A DNA stretch of 64,000 nt from Flavobacterium agrisoli (GTDB lineage: Bacteria; Bacteroidota; Bacteroidia; Flavobacteriales; Flavobacteriaceae): the NCBI RefSeq assembly GCF_016522065.1, contig NZ_JAEHFV010000001.1, forward strand, positions 434,001-498,000. The letters run 5' to 3'. The notes under the pieces were generated by a model. The model made no database searches. It saw only the letters and a program-made list of their open reading frames with translations, and was not told the DNA's origin. Shown here piece by piece: positions 7,513-15,629 of the stretch (the stretch's first letter is position 1; each line of letters begins with the position of its first letter). Made by a program: the position numbers and the translations under genes.

Positions 7513-10020
7513 ATGATTAAAGTTATAGTAGTTGGAAACGGTATGGTGGGTTACAAGTTTTGTGAAAAATTTGTTTCGAAACCTGGACAAGAGCAGTATC
7601 AAATAACTGTATTTGGAGAAGAACCAAGACGCGCTTATGACAGAGTGCACTTAAGTGAGTATTTTGGAGGAAAAACGGCTGAAGATTTATCACTTTCAAC
7701 ATCGGAATGGTATGATGAAAATGGTATTAAATTAAATACTTCAGAACTCGTTACGGATATTAATAGAGAGAAAAAAATAATTGTAACGCATTTAGGAAAC
7801 ACATATACGTACGACTACTTAGTACTTGCTACGGGCTCGGGTGCCTTTGTGCCACCAATTCAAGGGGTAGAAAAAGAAGGTGTTTTTGTATACCGTACCA
7901 TTGAAGACTTAGATGCTATCATGGCGTATGCCCAAAAAATAAAACGAAATGGCGCAACCGAAGCAGCTGTATTAGGCGGAGGTTTATTAGGCTTGGAAGC
8001 TGCGAAAGCCGTTCGTGATTTGGGTTTAAATGCACATGTTGTTGAATTTGCACCTCGACTAATGCCAAGACAATTGGATAAAGGGGCAAGCGATATGTTG
8101 CAATCAAAAATTGAAGAGTTAAATATTGGGATTCATCTCAATAAAGTGACACAATACATTGACGGCGATCATGCTATTACTGGGATGATGTTTGCCGAAA
8201 ATGAATTGTTAAAAGTTGATATGTTGGTTATATCTGCCGGAATAAAGCCGCGTGATGAACTAGGAAGAGTATCGGGACTCCAAGTAGGGACACGCGGTGG
8301 CGTTGTGGTAAACAACAAAATGCAAACTTCAGATCCTTATATTTATGCTATTGGAGAAGTAGCTTTATATAACGAAATGATTTATGGTTTGGTTGCGCCA
8401 GGTTACGAAATGGCTGATGTGGCTGCTGAACAAATTTTGAAAAACGATAAATTAATGCGAGACACCATTGATATGTCGACACAATTAAAATTAATTGGTG
8501 TTGAAGTAGCAAGTTTCGGAGATCCATTTATCGAAAATGAAGAGGTTACCGCTATTGTTTATGAAAACAAATTCAGTGGTATTTACAAAAGAATTAATGT
8601 TACCAAAGATGGTAAACAATTATTAGGCGGAATTTTAGTAGGTGATTCTAGTGATTACAACGGTTTATTCCAAATTTATAACAACGGAATGGCATTGCCT
8701 AAAAATCCTGAAGATTTAATTTTAGGTTCAAGAGGTGGAGAAAGTTCGTCTTTTGGTAGTGCTTTAGACTTACCCGATTCTGCTGTAATTTGTTCTTGTG
8801 AAAATGTTACCAAAGGTGCTATTTGTGGTTCTATTACCGATGGCTCATGCGAGTCTCTAGGTGATGTAATTAAATGTACAAAAGCGGCAACAGGCTGTGG
8901 TGGTTGTAAACCAATGGTTATCGATTTGGTAAAAGCTGCCCAAGTTAGCATGGGTAAAGAAGTAAAAGATGTAATTTGTGAGCATTTTGCCTTTACGCGT
9001 CAAGAGTTATTTGATATTGTAAAAATCAATAAACTGACTAATTTTTACGATGTAATTGATCATCATGGAACGGGAGATGGTTGCGAAATTTGCAAACCTG
9101 TAGTTGCTTCTATCTTTTCAAGTATTTATAACGATACCGCTAATAAACACACTACTACTCAAGACACTAACGATAGATTTTTAGCTAATATTCAACGTAA
9201 CGGAACCTACTCTGTTGTACCAAGAGTTGCGGGTGGTGAAATCACTGCCGAAAAATTAATCGTTATCGGTGAAGTGGCTAAACAATTTGATCTTTATACC
9301 AAAATTACAGGTGCACAACGTGTTGATTTATTTGGTGCCCATGTGAACGATTTACCAGCAATTTGGAAAATTCTTATCGATAATGGTTTTGAAAGCGGAC
9401 ATGCTTACGGTAAATCTTTAAGAGCTGTAAAAAGTTGTGTCGGAAATGCTTGGTGTCGTTACGGAATGGATGATAGCGCCGGATTTGCAATCGAATTAGA
9501 AAACCGTTACAAAGGAATTCGTTCTCCGCACAAAATTAAAGGTGGTGTTTCGGCTTGTATTAGAGAATGTGCCGAAGCGCGTGGTAAAGATTTTGGTTTA
9601 ATTGCTGTTGAAGGAGGTTGGAATTTATACATCTGCGGTAACGGAGGTGCAAACCCAAAACATGCAGTTTTATTGGCTGAACAAATTGATAAGGAAACTG
9701 TAATCAAATATATGGATCGCTTTTTAATGTATTATATAAGAACAGCTGGTCCATTAATCAGAACTTCGACTTGGTTAGAAAAATTAGAAGGCGGAATTGA
9801 ATATTTAAAAGAAGTAATTATCGACGATCGTTTGGGAATTTGCGAAACGCTTGAAAACGAAATGCAACAATTGGTTGGAACTTTCGAATGCGAGTGGAAA
9901 CAAGTACTTGAAAAACCAAGATTATTAAAACGTTTCAGTCACTTTGTAAATAGCGATGACAAAGATGATAATATCGAATTTGTTCCTTTAAGAGATCAAA
10001 AAATGCCAAAACCTTGGTAA
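7513..10020 (+). CDS. nirB: NAD(P)H-dependent nitrite reductase, large subunit
   Basis: Cytoplasmic assimilatory enzyme reducing nitrite to ammonium. The 835-aa protein has, in order: an FAD/NAD(P) pyridine-nucleotide-disulfide reductase module (about 1-400, GNGMVGYKF at the start and an NAD Rossmann motif near 155); a BFD-like [2Fe-2S] domain with CSC and CGGC (about 425-465); and the NiR/SiR half-domains. The sirohaem/[4Fe-4S] ligands are SCVGNAWC (C-X5-C, near 641) and CIREC (C-X3-C, near 681). All cofactor motifs are intact. NirD follows. The sirohaem precursor methyltransferase cobA is in the Moco operon nearby. Confidence 0.96.
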   Translation: MIKVIVVGNGMVGYKFCEKFVSKPGQEQYQITVFGEEPRRAYDRVHLSEYFGGKTAEDLSLSTSEWYDENGIKLNTSELVTDINREKKIIVTHLGNTYTYDYLVLATGSGAFVPPIQGVEKEGVFVYRTIEDLDAIMAYAQKIKRNGATEAAVLGGGLLGLEAAKAVRDLGLNAHVVEFAPRLMPRQLDKGASDMLQSKIEELNIGIHLNKVTQYIDGDHAITGMMFAENELLKVDMLVISAGIKPRDELGRVSGLQVGTRGGVVVNNKMQTSDPYIYAIGEVALYNEMIYGLVAPGYEMADVAAEQILKNDKLMRDTIDMSTQLKLIGVEVASFGDPFIENEEVTAIVYENKFSGIYKRINVTKDGKQLLGGILVGDSSDYNGLFQIYNNGMALPKNPEDLILGSRGGESSSFGSALDLPDSAVICSCENVTKGAICGSITDGSCESLGDVIKCTKAATGCGGCKPMVIDLVKAAQVSMGKEVKDVICEHFAFTRQELFDIVKINKLTNFYDVIDHHGTGDGCEICKPVVASIFSSIYNDTANKHTTTQDTNDRFLANIQRNGTYSVVPRVAGGEITAEKLIVIGEVAKQFDLYTKITGAQRVDLFGAHVNDLPAIWKILIDNGFESGHAYGKSLRAVKSCVGNAWCRYGMDDSAGFAIELENRYKGIRSPHKIKGGVSACIRECAEARGKDFGLIAVEGGWNLYICGNGGANPKHAVLLAEQIDKETVIKYMDRFLMYYIRTAGPLIRTSTWLEKLEGGIEYLKEVIIDDRLGICETLENEMQQLVGTFECEWKQVLEKPRLLKRFSHFVNSDDKDDNIEFVPLRDQKMPKPW

Positions 10021-10072
10021 AATCATAATCAAAAAAAAAATAAAAAATACCATTTTAAACTTTTGCTGTCCT

Positions 10073-10133
10073 CTTACCCTCTTCTGTACTGCGCCATCAA
10101 ACTCTCACAATTGATTGTACAAAGAGGGATAAG
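10073..10133 (+). other. Predicted long hairpin between nirB and nirD
   Basis: Between nirB and nirD, a left arm CTTACCCTCTTCTGTAC (10073-10089) is nearly complementary to a right arm GTACAAAGAGGGATAAG (10117-10133), with two single-base bulges. An inner ATCAA/TTGAT pair extends it. No run of T follows, so it is not a simple intrinsic terminator. It could be a processing or stability element that sets the nirB:nirD ratio. Confidence 0.5.
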
Positions 10134-10159
10134 AAACAGATAAACCAACACTCAATATT

Positions 10160-10537
10160 ATGGAAGATATCTTAAGCCAATACAAAACTGTACAACCTGA
10201 AGATGCCAAAATCTGGTTCAAAGCAGGAACTATCGAAGATTTTCCAACCAACCGTGGCGGATGCATCAAATACAAAAATAAACAAATTGCGGTTTTTAAC
10301 TATTCCCGAAGAAACGCTTGGTATGCTTGTCAAAATGCCTGTCCTCATAAAATGGAAATGCTTTTATCAAGAGGAATGTTAGGTTCTTCTGAAGAAACCC
10401 CAAAAATTGCTTGTCCAATGCACAAAAAGACCTTCTCATTAGTAGACGGTAGTTGTCTTAGTGGAGAAGATTACAGCATTGCAACTTACCCTGTAAAAGT
10501 AGTAGGAAACGAGGTATTTGTTGGCTTTTTAGATTAA
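10160..10537 (+). CDS. nirD: Nitrite reductase small subunit (Rieske [2Fe-2S])
   Basis: Small partner of NirB in the assimilatory nitrite reductase. The 125-aa protein is a stand-alone Rieske-type domain. The first cluster half is CPH at about residues 61-63 (NACPHKMEM) and the second is CPMH near 86-89, the spacing expected of NirD-type Rieske proteins. It has no signal peptide. It lies 139 bp after nirB, an unusually wide gap for this pair, which is filled by the hairpin at 10073-10133. Confidence 0.93.
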   Translation: MEDILSQYKTVQPEDAKIWFKAGTIEDFPTNRGGCIKYKNKQIAVFNYSRRNAWYACQNACPHKMEMLLSRGMLGSSEETPKIACPMHKKTFSLVDGSCLSGEDYSIATYPVKVVGNEVFVGFLD

Positions 10538-10551
10538 TTATAATATCTTTG
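10521..10551 (+). promoter_or_regulatory. Promoter for the DUF4202 gene
   Basis: A -33 TTG (10521-10523) and a -7 box TATCTTTG (10544-10551) are separated by 20 bp, the normal flavobacterial spacing. The ATG follows 18 nt after the box. The -7 box lies just past the nirD stop codon, so DUF4202 and the sensor kinase behind it can be expressed without nirBD. Confidence 0.6.
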
Positions 10552-10569
10552 AGCATATATTTTGTAGTT

Positions 10570-11157
10570 ATGACTCAAACCTCTTTTCAAAAAGCAAGCC
10601 AATGGATTGATGCTGAAAACGCACAAGATCCCAATATAGAAATTGCCAACGGAATCGAATATCCGAAAGAATTATTATATTCTAATCGAATGTACGAACG
10701 TTTACTGCAATTTTATCCACAAGCTTCCGAAGCAATTCAAATAGCTTCAAAAGCACAACACATTTGCCGTTGGAAAATTGATAGAAGTTCCTATCCAATG
10801 GATCGTGTGGGTTACTTAAAATGGCGTGAAGAATTGAAAAAATTTCACGCCAAAACTACTTCCGAAATTTTAGAAAAAGCAGGATACAACGACGAATTTA
10901 TAGCTCGTGTTTGTTTTTTAATTGAAAAAAAACTCCTAAAAAAAGATGCCGAAACACAACTTCTAGAAGATGTAATTTGTTTGGTTTTTTTAGAATTTTA
11001 TCTCGAACCTTTTGTGGAAAAACACGATGATGAAAAACTTAAAAACATCATTAAAAAAACCTGGGATAAAATGTCTGAAAACGGACATGCAGCAGCTCTA
11101 AAAATAAATTACACACCCGAAAACTTCGAATTAATTAAAAGCGCGCTTGAACTTTAA
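10570..11157 (+). CDS. DUF4202 family protein
   Basis: A 195-aa soluble, probably helical protein from the ATG at 10570; an in-frame TTG at 10549 would lie inside the promoter -7 region and is not used here. Recognisable family motifs include NGIEYPKELLYSNRMYERLL and CRWKIDRSSYPMDRVGYLKW (about residues 66-85). DUF4202 genes are often found near nitrite or sulfite reductase genes, but the biochemical function is unknown to me. It has its own promoter in the nirD tail and ends 11 bp before the kinase gene. Confidence 0.75.
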   Translation: MTQTSFQKASQWIDAENAQDPNIEIANGIEYPKELLYSNRMYERLLQFYPQASEAIQIASKAQHICRWKIDRSSYPMDRVGYLKWREELKKFHAKTTSEILEKAGYNDEFIARVCFLIEKKLLKKDAETQLLEDVICLVFLEFYLEPFVEKHDDEKLKNIIKKTWDKMSENGHAAALKINYTPENFELIKSALEL

Positions 11158-11168
11158 AACGTTTTTTA

Positions 11169-12971
11169 ATGAAAGAAAAAACAAAAGTTTCTAGTGATAA
11201 AAACACGTTTATTCGATTACGCAGACTGTATTTTTTTGCCTTATTAACCATCGGAATTACCGTTCTTTTAAGCCAAATTTTAATTCAATACAATCTCAAT
11301 CAACAACGTAATGACTCCAGAATTATCAATATTTCCGGTAGACAACGTATGCTGAGTCAGAAAATCGTGAAAGAAGTATTACGACTGCATTTTGTTGAAA
11401 GCGATTCGACTGATAATGAAATTGTAACGCTACAAAAAACACTTAATTTTTGGAGCAAAAACCAAGAAGCGTTAACTATGGGTAACGATTCGTTGGGGTT
11501 TCCAAAAGATAAAAGCAAAACACTAGTGCTTTTGTACCAAGAAATTCAGCCTAGTTATAAAAAAATGGTTGAAGCTACCAATCAATTTATTCAACATAAA
11601 AAAAGAAAATCGACCAAAGACAACAAAAAACTTGTTGCCGAAATCATGCAAAATGGCGATGTTTTTTTGCAAAAAATGAATGAAATTGTACTGACTCATG
11701 ATAAAGAAGCACATGAAAAAGTAACCAAACAAAGCCTAACCGAAATTATTTTATTCGTTTTTACTTTATTGGTTTTGTTATTAGAATTTCAATTTATCTT
11801 TAAACCGACAAATGAAAAAATTGAAAAGCTTTTTTCTAAATTATTATCTTCTGAGAAAAAAGCATTAAAACTCGCTTACAATACCGAGATTTTAAGTGAA
11901 ATAAAAGAAAATTCGGTAAAAGAATTAAAATCCTTGAATTATGCAATGGAAAATACCCTACTCTATTGCCGCATTACCAATTCGGGACACATTATTCATA
12001 TTGGAGAAAAATTTGCCAAAAGACTGAATTACAATTCATTTACTAAAGATATCAAATTCTCTAAGCTCCTAGCCGTCAACGAAAAAGAACAACAACAAAT
12101 TGACCGAATTATATTGGAACGTCAGCGAAGCGGTTGGCAAGGTGAATTGAAAATTTCCATCAATGACACTGATTTTATTTGGTTAGATTTATCAATGGTT
12201 CCGGTTACAATTCGAAAAAATGAATCCGAATTATTGGTTATTTGCTTTGATATTACCGAACGTAAAAAAGCGCAACAAGAGGTAGAACGATTGAATTTTG
12301 AAAATAGTACCGAAAAAATCAATCAGCAAAAAATTATTTCCAGTAAAATTGTTGAAAATCAAGAAAATGAACAAAACCGAATTGCCAAAGAAATTCACGA
12401 CGGTATCGGGCAAATGCTTACAGGATTAAAATTTAGTTTAGAAAGCATCAATTTAAATGATCGAGAAAAATCGGAACAAAAAATTGAATACCTCAAAAAA
12501 CTTTCGGTCGATATTATTAAAGGAGTTAGAACGGCCACTTTCAATTTAATGCCGCCCGAATTAACCGATCATGGAATTGTTTCGTCATTAGCTAAACTAA
12601 CACAAGAGTTATCCAAACTTACCGGAAAAGAAATTCTGTTTTACAATAAAACTGATTTTGACCAGCGATTGGATTCTTTAATCGAAATCAATATTTATCG
12701 TTTGACCCAAGAAGCCATTAATAATGCCATTAAATACGCCGAATCTACTCATATTATAGTACAACTTTCACATAGCGAAAAAATACTAAGTATCAATATA
12801 GACGATAACGGTAAAGGTTTTGATAAAAAAGCCGTTGAAAAAAGGCGCAACAGCGAATCTGGAATGGGCTTATTGTTTATGAACGAAAGAGTGCAATATA
12901 TTAACGGGCGCGTGTATATTAATTCGATTTTAGGCGAAGGAACTCGAGTAACCTTTAATATTCCGATTTAA
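11169..12971 (+). CDS. NarX-like sensor histidine kinase with PilJ-type sensor domain
   Basis: A 600-aa membrane kinase. TM1 is at about 20-39, followed by a periplasmic PilJ/NarX-type domain whose first helix has INISGRQRMLSQK (about 53-65), similar to the nitrate-binding P-box helix. TM2 is at about 190-210. A cytoplasmic PAS-like region (about 260-365) comes next, then HisKA_3 with IAKEIHDGIGQML (phospho-His near 411) and a C-terminal HATPase (about 500-600). No HAMP is evident. Position between nirBD and a NarL-type regulator makes nitrate or nitrite the likely signal; that is inference from fold and neighbours. Confidence 0.87.
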   Translation: MKEKTKVSSDKNTFIRLRRLYFFALLTIGITVLLSQILIQYNLNQQRNDSRIINISGRQRMLSQKIVKEVLRLHFVESDSTDNEIVTLQKTLNFWSKNQEALTMGNDSLGFPKDKSKTLVLLYQEIQPSYKKMVEATNQFIQHKKRKSTKDNKKLVAEIMQNGDVFLQKMNEIVLTHDKEAHEKVTKQSLTEIILFVFTLLVLLLEFQFIFKPTNEKIEKLFSKLLSSEKKALKLAYNTEILSEIKENSVKELKSLNYAMENTLLYCRITNSGHIIHIGEKFAKRLNYNSFTKDIKFSKLLAVNEKEQQQIDRIILERQRSGWQGELKISINDTDFIWLDLSMVPVTIRKNESELLVICFDITERKKAQQEVERLNFENSTEKINQQKIISSKIVENQENEQNRIAKEIHDGIGQMLTGLKFSLESINLNDREKSEQKIEYLKKLSVDIIKGVRTATFNLMPPELTDHGIVSSLAKLTQELSKLTGKEILFYNKTDFDQRLDSLIEINIYRLTQEAINNAIKYAESTHIIVQLSHSEKILSINIDDNGKGFDKKAVEKRRNSESGMGLLFMNERVQYINGRVYINSILGEGTRVTFNIPI

Positions 12972-13097
12972 GTTCAACATCGGTTCAAATTCATATTTTA
13001 TTGCTAATTTTTAACTACAATTGCGCATTTACTTGTAATAATGCAAATCAATTCTCTTTTTTAATTTTCAATATCTTTAAGATTCCTTATTATTGCA

Positions 13098-13149
13098 GAA
13101 ATACGTATATTAGCCTTTTATTTTAGATGAATATACGTAATTTTACCCG
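13098..13149 (+). promoter_or_regulatory. Candidate control region of the NarL-like regulator
   Basis: TACGTA at 13102-13107 runs into TATATTAG (13106-13113), one mismatch from the TAnnTTTG -7 box, in the same arrangement as the nirB, narK and moeA promoters. The left half-site is poor here. A second GTA-N4-TAC element lies at 13137-13146. Autoregulation by the shared nitrate regulator is possible but weaker than at the other four promoters. Confidence 0.4.
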
Positions 13150-13164
13150 ATAAATTAAGTAATT

Positions 13165-13830
13165 ATGAATACTACAATTCGAGTTGTTTTAGCCGATGAT
13201 CATGTTTTTGTGAGAGATGGTATTAAATCATTATTAGAAAATGAAACCAATATTGAAGTGGTTGGTGAAGCAATTGATGGAGCCGAAGCCTTACAAGTGG
13301 TTGCTAATTTACAACCCGATTTGCTAATTGTAGACATCAGAATGCCATACTTAACAGGTATTGAAGTAGTAGAAAAATTACGTGCTCAACAAAACACTAC
13401 TAAAATTATCATGCTTTCGATGCATGAATCAGAAGAATACGTTTTAAAATCAATAAAAGCAGGAGCTGATGGGTATTTACTAAAAGGATCTAGCAAGGAT
13501 GAATTTTTGAAAGCAGTTCATACAGTTTCAAATGGAGGAAAGTATTTTAGTGGTGATATTTCTTCCATTTTAGTTGGGCAATTAACCAGCAGTAGTAGTA
13601 CTATTACAACCGATAACAAACCCGCTTTAGCAGAAGAAATGTTGATTACCAAAAGAGAAAAAGAAATTTTAGCTTTATTACTTTCGGGAAAAGGAAACAA
13701 AGAAATTGCTGAAACCCTCGAAATTAGCAAACGTACCGCAGAAGTTCACCGTTTCAATTTGATGAAAAAACTTAAAGTAAAAAACTTAATGGAGCTTTCT
13801 AATAAAGCAGCTGAGTTTTCGCTTCTTTAA
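13165..13830 (+). CDS. NarL/FixJ-family response regulator
   Basis: A 221-aa transcription factor. The receiver domain (about 5-120) has the acidic pair D11/D12, phospho-acceptor D57 in LLIVDIRMP, and the K in GYLLKGS near 109. A LuxR-type HTH follows (about 158-216; TKREKEILALLLSGKGNKEI, then KRTAEVHRFNLMKKL). It lies 193 bp after the NarX-like kinase, with its own candidate promoter, and is the obvious partner of that kinase. It is the best local candidate to bind the GTA-N4-TAC elements found at the nitrate and Moco promoters; this is inference. Confidence 0.93.
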   Translation: MNTTIRVVLADDHVFVRDGIKSLLENETNIEVVGEAIDGAEALQVVANLQPDLLIVDIRMPYLTGIEVVEKLRAQQNTTKIIMLSMHESEEYVLKSIKAGADGYLLKGSSKDEFLKAVHTVSNGGKYFSGDISSILVGQLTSSSSTITTDNKPALAEEMLITKREKEILALLLSGKGNKEIAETLEISKRTAEVHRFNLMKKLKVKNLMELSNKAAEFSLL

Positions 13831-13858
13831 ATTTCAAATCCCTACTTAATTTAAAAAT

Positions 13859-13890
13859 AAAAAAAATAAGTACTAATACTTATTTTTTTT
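13859..13890 (+). promoter_or_regulatory. Perfect palindrome upstream of narK
   Basis: A perfect inverted repeat with 14-bp arms and a CTAA spacer, centred on ATAAGTA-CTAA-TACTTAT (13866-13883). It matches the core operator seen at nirB and moeA, and its centre is 86 bp upstream of the narK ATG. As RNA it would also form an AT-only hairpin with a U tract behind the regulator gene, so a second role as a weak terminator cannot be excluded. Confidence 0.6.
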
Positions 13891-13920
13891 TCATAAAACT
13901 GCGTTTTGTCAGTTTTTAAC

Positions 13921-13942
13921 TAAGTCATACTACTTATTTTTG
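13921..13942 (+). promoter_or_regulatory. narK promoter
   Basis: The -7 box is TATTTTTG (13935-13942). The half-site pair TAAGTC-ATAC-TACTTA (13921-13936) has one mismatch to the palindrome, and its right half merges into the -7 box. There is no TTTG at the -33 distance. The ATG at 13961 lies 18 nt after the box. Confidence 0.65.
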
Positions 13943-13960
13943 TATGAAAATATAAGTACT

Positions 13961-15463
13961 ATGGAAACGAATCAAAATTTAGCTTTTTCACATCGCATCC
14001 TTTTTTTAAACACATTAGCTTTTACAGTGTGTTTTGCTTGTTGGACTTTAAACGGGGTTTTAGTTACCTACTTAGTTGATAATGGAATTTTCGATTGGAG
14101 TGTTGTTCAAGTAGGATGGCTTTTAGGAATTCCTGTTTTAACGGGTGCCATAATGCGCTTGCCAATGGGAATTTTAACTGATAAATATGGAGGGAAATAC
14201 GTGTATTCTTTTTTACTTCTGTTTTCTTCGATTCCAATGTTTTTATTACCTTTTGCCGATAGCTTTTTGATGTTTGCTATCTTGAGTTTTTTATTCGGAA
14301 TGGTAGGAACTAGCTTTGCTGTTGGAATTGGTTTTACTTCTGTTTGGTATCCGAAACAATGGCAAGGAAGAGCGTTGGGAATTTTCGGTATGGGAAACGC
14401 AGGAGCAGCCATTACCACTTTTTTAATTCCCTCTCTACTCAATTATTTTTCTGCCGGAAATCCACAAAATGGATGGAAAATAATCCCCGTGATTTATGGA
14501 TCAGCTTTATTACTTATCGGAATCGTTTTCCTTATTTTTACAAAAAACAAAAAAACTGATGGTACACCCAAAACCATTGCCCAACGTGTTTCCGCATTAA
14601 AAAGTGTTCGTGTTTGGCGATTTGGATTTTACTATTTTTTAGTTTTTGGTTTTTTTGTAGCCTATTCGCAATGGCTTGTTCCTAATTTTATGAATGTGTA
14701 CCAAACGAGTTTGGTTACTGCCGGAATGTTTGCTACACTTTTTAGTTTGCCATCGGGCGTTATTAGAGCATTTGGAGGTTATTTATCCGACAAATACGGA
14801 GCAAGAAAAGTAATGTATTGGGTTTTTGGCTCCACTATTGTATTGAGTATTTTATTAATGATTCCGCAAATGGAAGTAAAAACGGCAGGCCCGGGAGTAA
14901 TGTCAACTCAAAAAGGAACTGTGACCGAAATTACTGATTCATATATCAAAATTGATGATCAAAAATACCCGATTGTCACTCCAGAAAAACAAACACAGAC
15001 CAGTTCTATATTGCCATCAAAAACAACTTGGCAAAATGTAATTGTAGAAGAAAATCAAAAAATCAATAAAAAAGAACTAATTGCAAAAGGTGTTACCCAA
15101 ATTCAATTTGACGCAAACATGTGGATTTACTTGTTTTTAGTTATTTGCATTGGAATTTCATGGGGAATTGGAAAAGCAGCCATCTACAAACACATTCCAG
15201 ACTATTTTCCAAATGATATTGGGGTTGTTGGCGGAATGGTGGGTATGATTGGTGGTTTAGGGGGATTTTGTGGCCCAATATTATTTGGATATTTACTAAA
15301 TGCCACCGGTTTTTGGTCAAGTTCTTGGATTTTAATCTTGGTATTATCTGTTATTTGCTTAATTTGGATGCATATCGTGATTACCAAAATGGCTAAACAA
15401 AAAGAACCTAAACAGCAAAAAGCAACAAAAATTATACTAGAAGAAGAACTAGCAACTTCTTAG
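13961..15463 (+). CDS. narK: NarK/NasA-type nitrate/nitrite transporter (MFS)
   Basis: A 500-aa inner-membrane MFS protein from the ATG at 13961; an upstream in-frame TTG at 13940 overlaps the -7 box and is rejected. Both nitrate signatures are visible: FGMGNAGAAITTFLIPSL (about 143-160) and GGMVGMIGGLGGFCGPILFG (near 424-443). MFS motif A occurs twice (TDKYGGKY and SDKYGARK). An extra hydrophilic segment of about 80 residues (about 305-388) separates two membrane helices in the C-terminal half and contains a short beta-rich repeat. It imports nitrate for the reductase encoded next, and a terminator follows. Confidence 0.92.
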   Translation: METNQNLAFSHRILFLNTLAFTVCFACWTLNGVLVTYLVDNGIFDWSVVQVGWLLGIPVLTGAIMRLPMGILTDKYGGKYVYSFLLLFSSIPMFLLPFADSFLMFAILSFLFGMVGTSFAVGIGFTSVWYPKQWQGRALGIFGMGNAGAAITTFLIPSLLNYFSAGNPQNGWKIIPVIYGSALLLIGIVFLIFTKNKKTDGTPKTIAQRVSALKSVRVWRFGFYYFLVFGFFVAYSQWLVPNFMNVYQTSLVTAGMFATLFSLPSGVIRAFGGYLSDKYGARKVMYWVFGSTIVLSILLMIPQMEVKTAGPGVMSTQKGTVTEITDSYIKIDDQKYPIVTPEKQTQTSSILPSKTTWQNVIVEENQKINKKELIAKGVTQIQFDANMWIYLFLVICIGISWGIGKAAIYKHIPDYFPNDIGVVGGMVGMIGGLGGFCGPILFGYLLNATGFWSSSWILILVLSVICLIWMHIVITKMAKQKEPKQQKATKIILEEELATS

Positions 15464-15489
15464 AATTGAATTAATGTCGTTTTATTTAT

Positions 15490-15520
15490 AAATACCCTTT
15501 TTTATGAGGGTATTTTTTTT
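15490..15520 (+). terminator. Rho-independent terminator after narK
   Basis: A 9-bp stem AAATACCCT/AGGGTATTT (15490-15498 with 15507-15515) is followed by a T run. It separates narK from the nitrate reductase promoter. Confidence 0.85.
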
Positions 15521-15539
15521 AAAAAATCACAACAAAAAA

Positions 15540-15572
15540 TAAGTATATATACGTAAAAAATACGTATTTTTG
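15540..15572 (+). promoter_or_regulatory. Nitrate reductase promoter
   Basis: TAAGTA-TATA-TACGTA (15540-15555) is followed by a second TACGTA (15561-15566) that runs into the -7 box TATTTTTG (15565-15572). The spacing between the two TACGTA elements is 5 bp instead of 4, so the element that overlaps the -7 box is a variant, while the standard N4 palindrome lies just upstream. No -33 TTTG is seen at the normal distance. The ATG is 57 nt downstream of the box. Confidence 0.65.
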
Positions 15573-15629
15573 TTTTTAGAATGTGATAATTCAGACAATG
15601 AATATAAAAACCGTTAAAAAACTAACCAA

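Noticed and set aside
7808..7835. ACGTAC and TACTTA words inside nirB as operators
   Set aside because: They encode conserved residues of the reductase domain and lack the promoter context.
13859..13890. Palindrome read only as a terminator of the response regulator gene
   Set aside because: The stem is AT-only, and its core is identical to the operator motif found at nirB and moeA, so I list it as regulatory with terminator as a second possibility.
13940..13960. Earlier TTG start for the narK-type transporter
   Set aside because: It lies inside the -7 box TATTTTTG and adds residues absent from MFS transporters; the ATG at 13961 is better.
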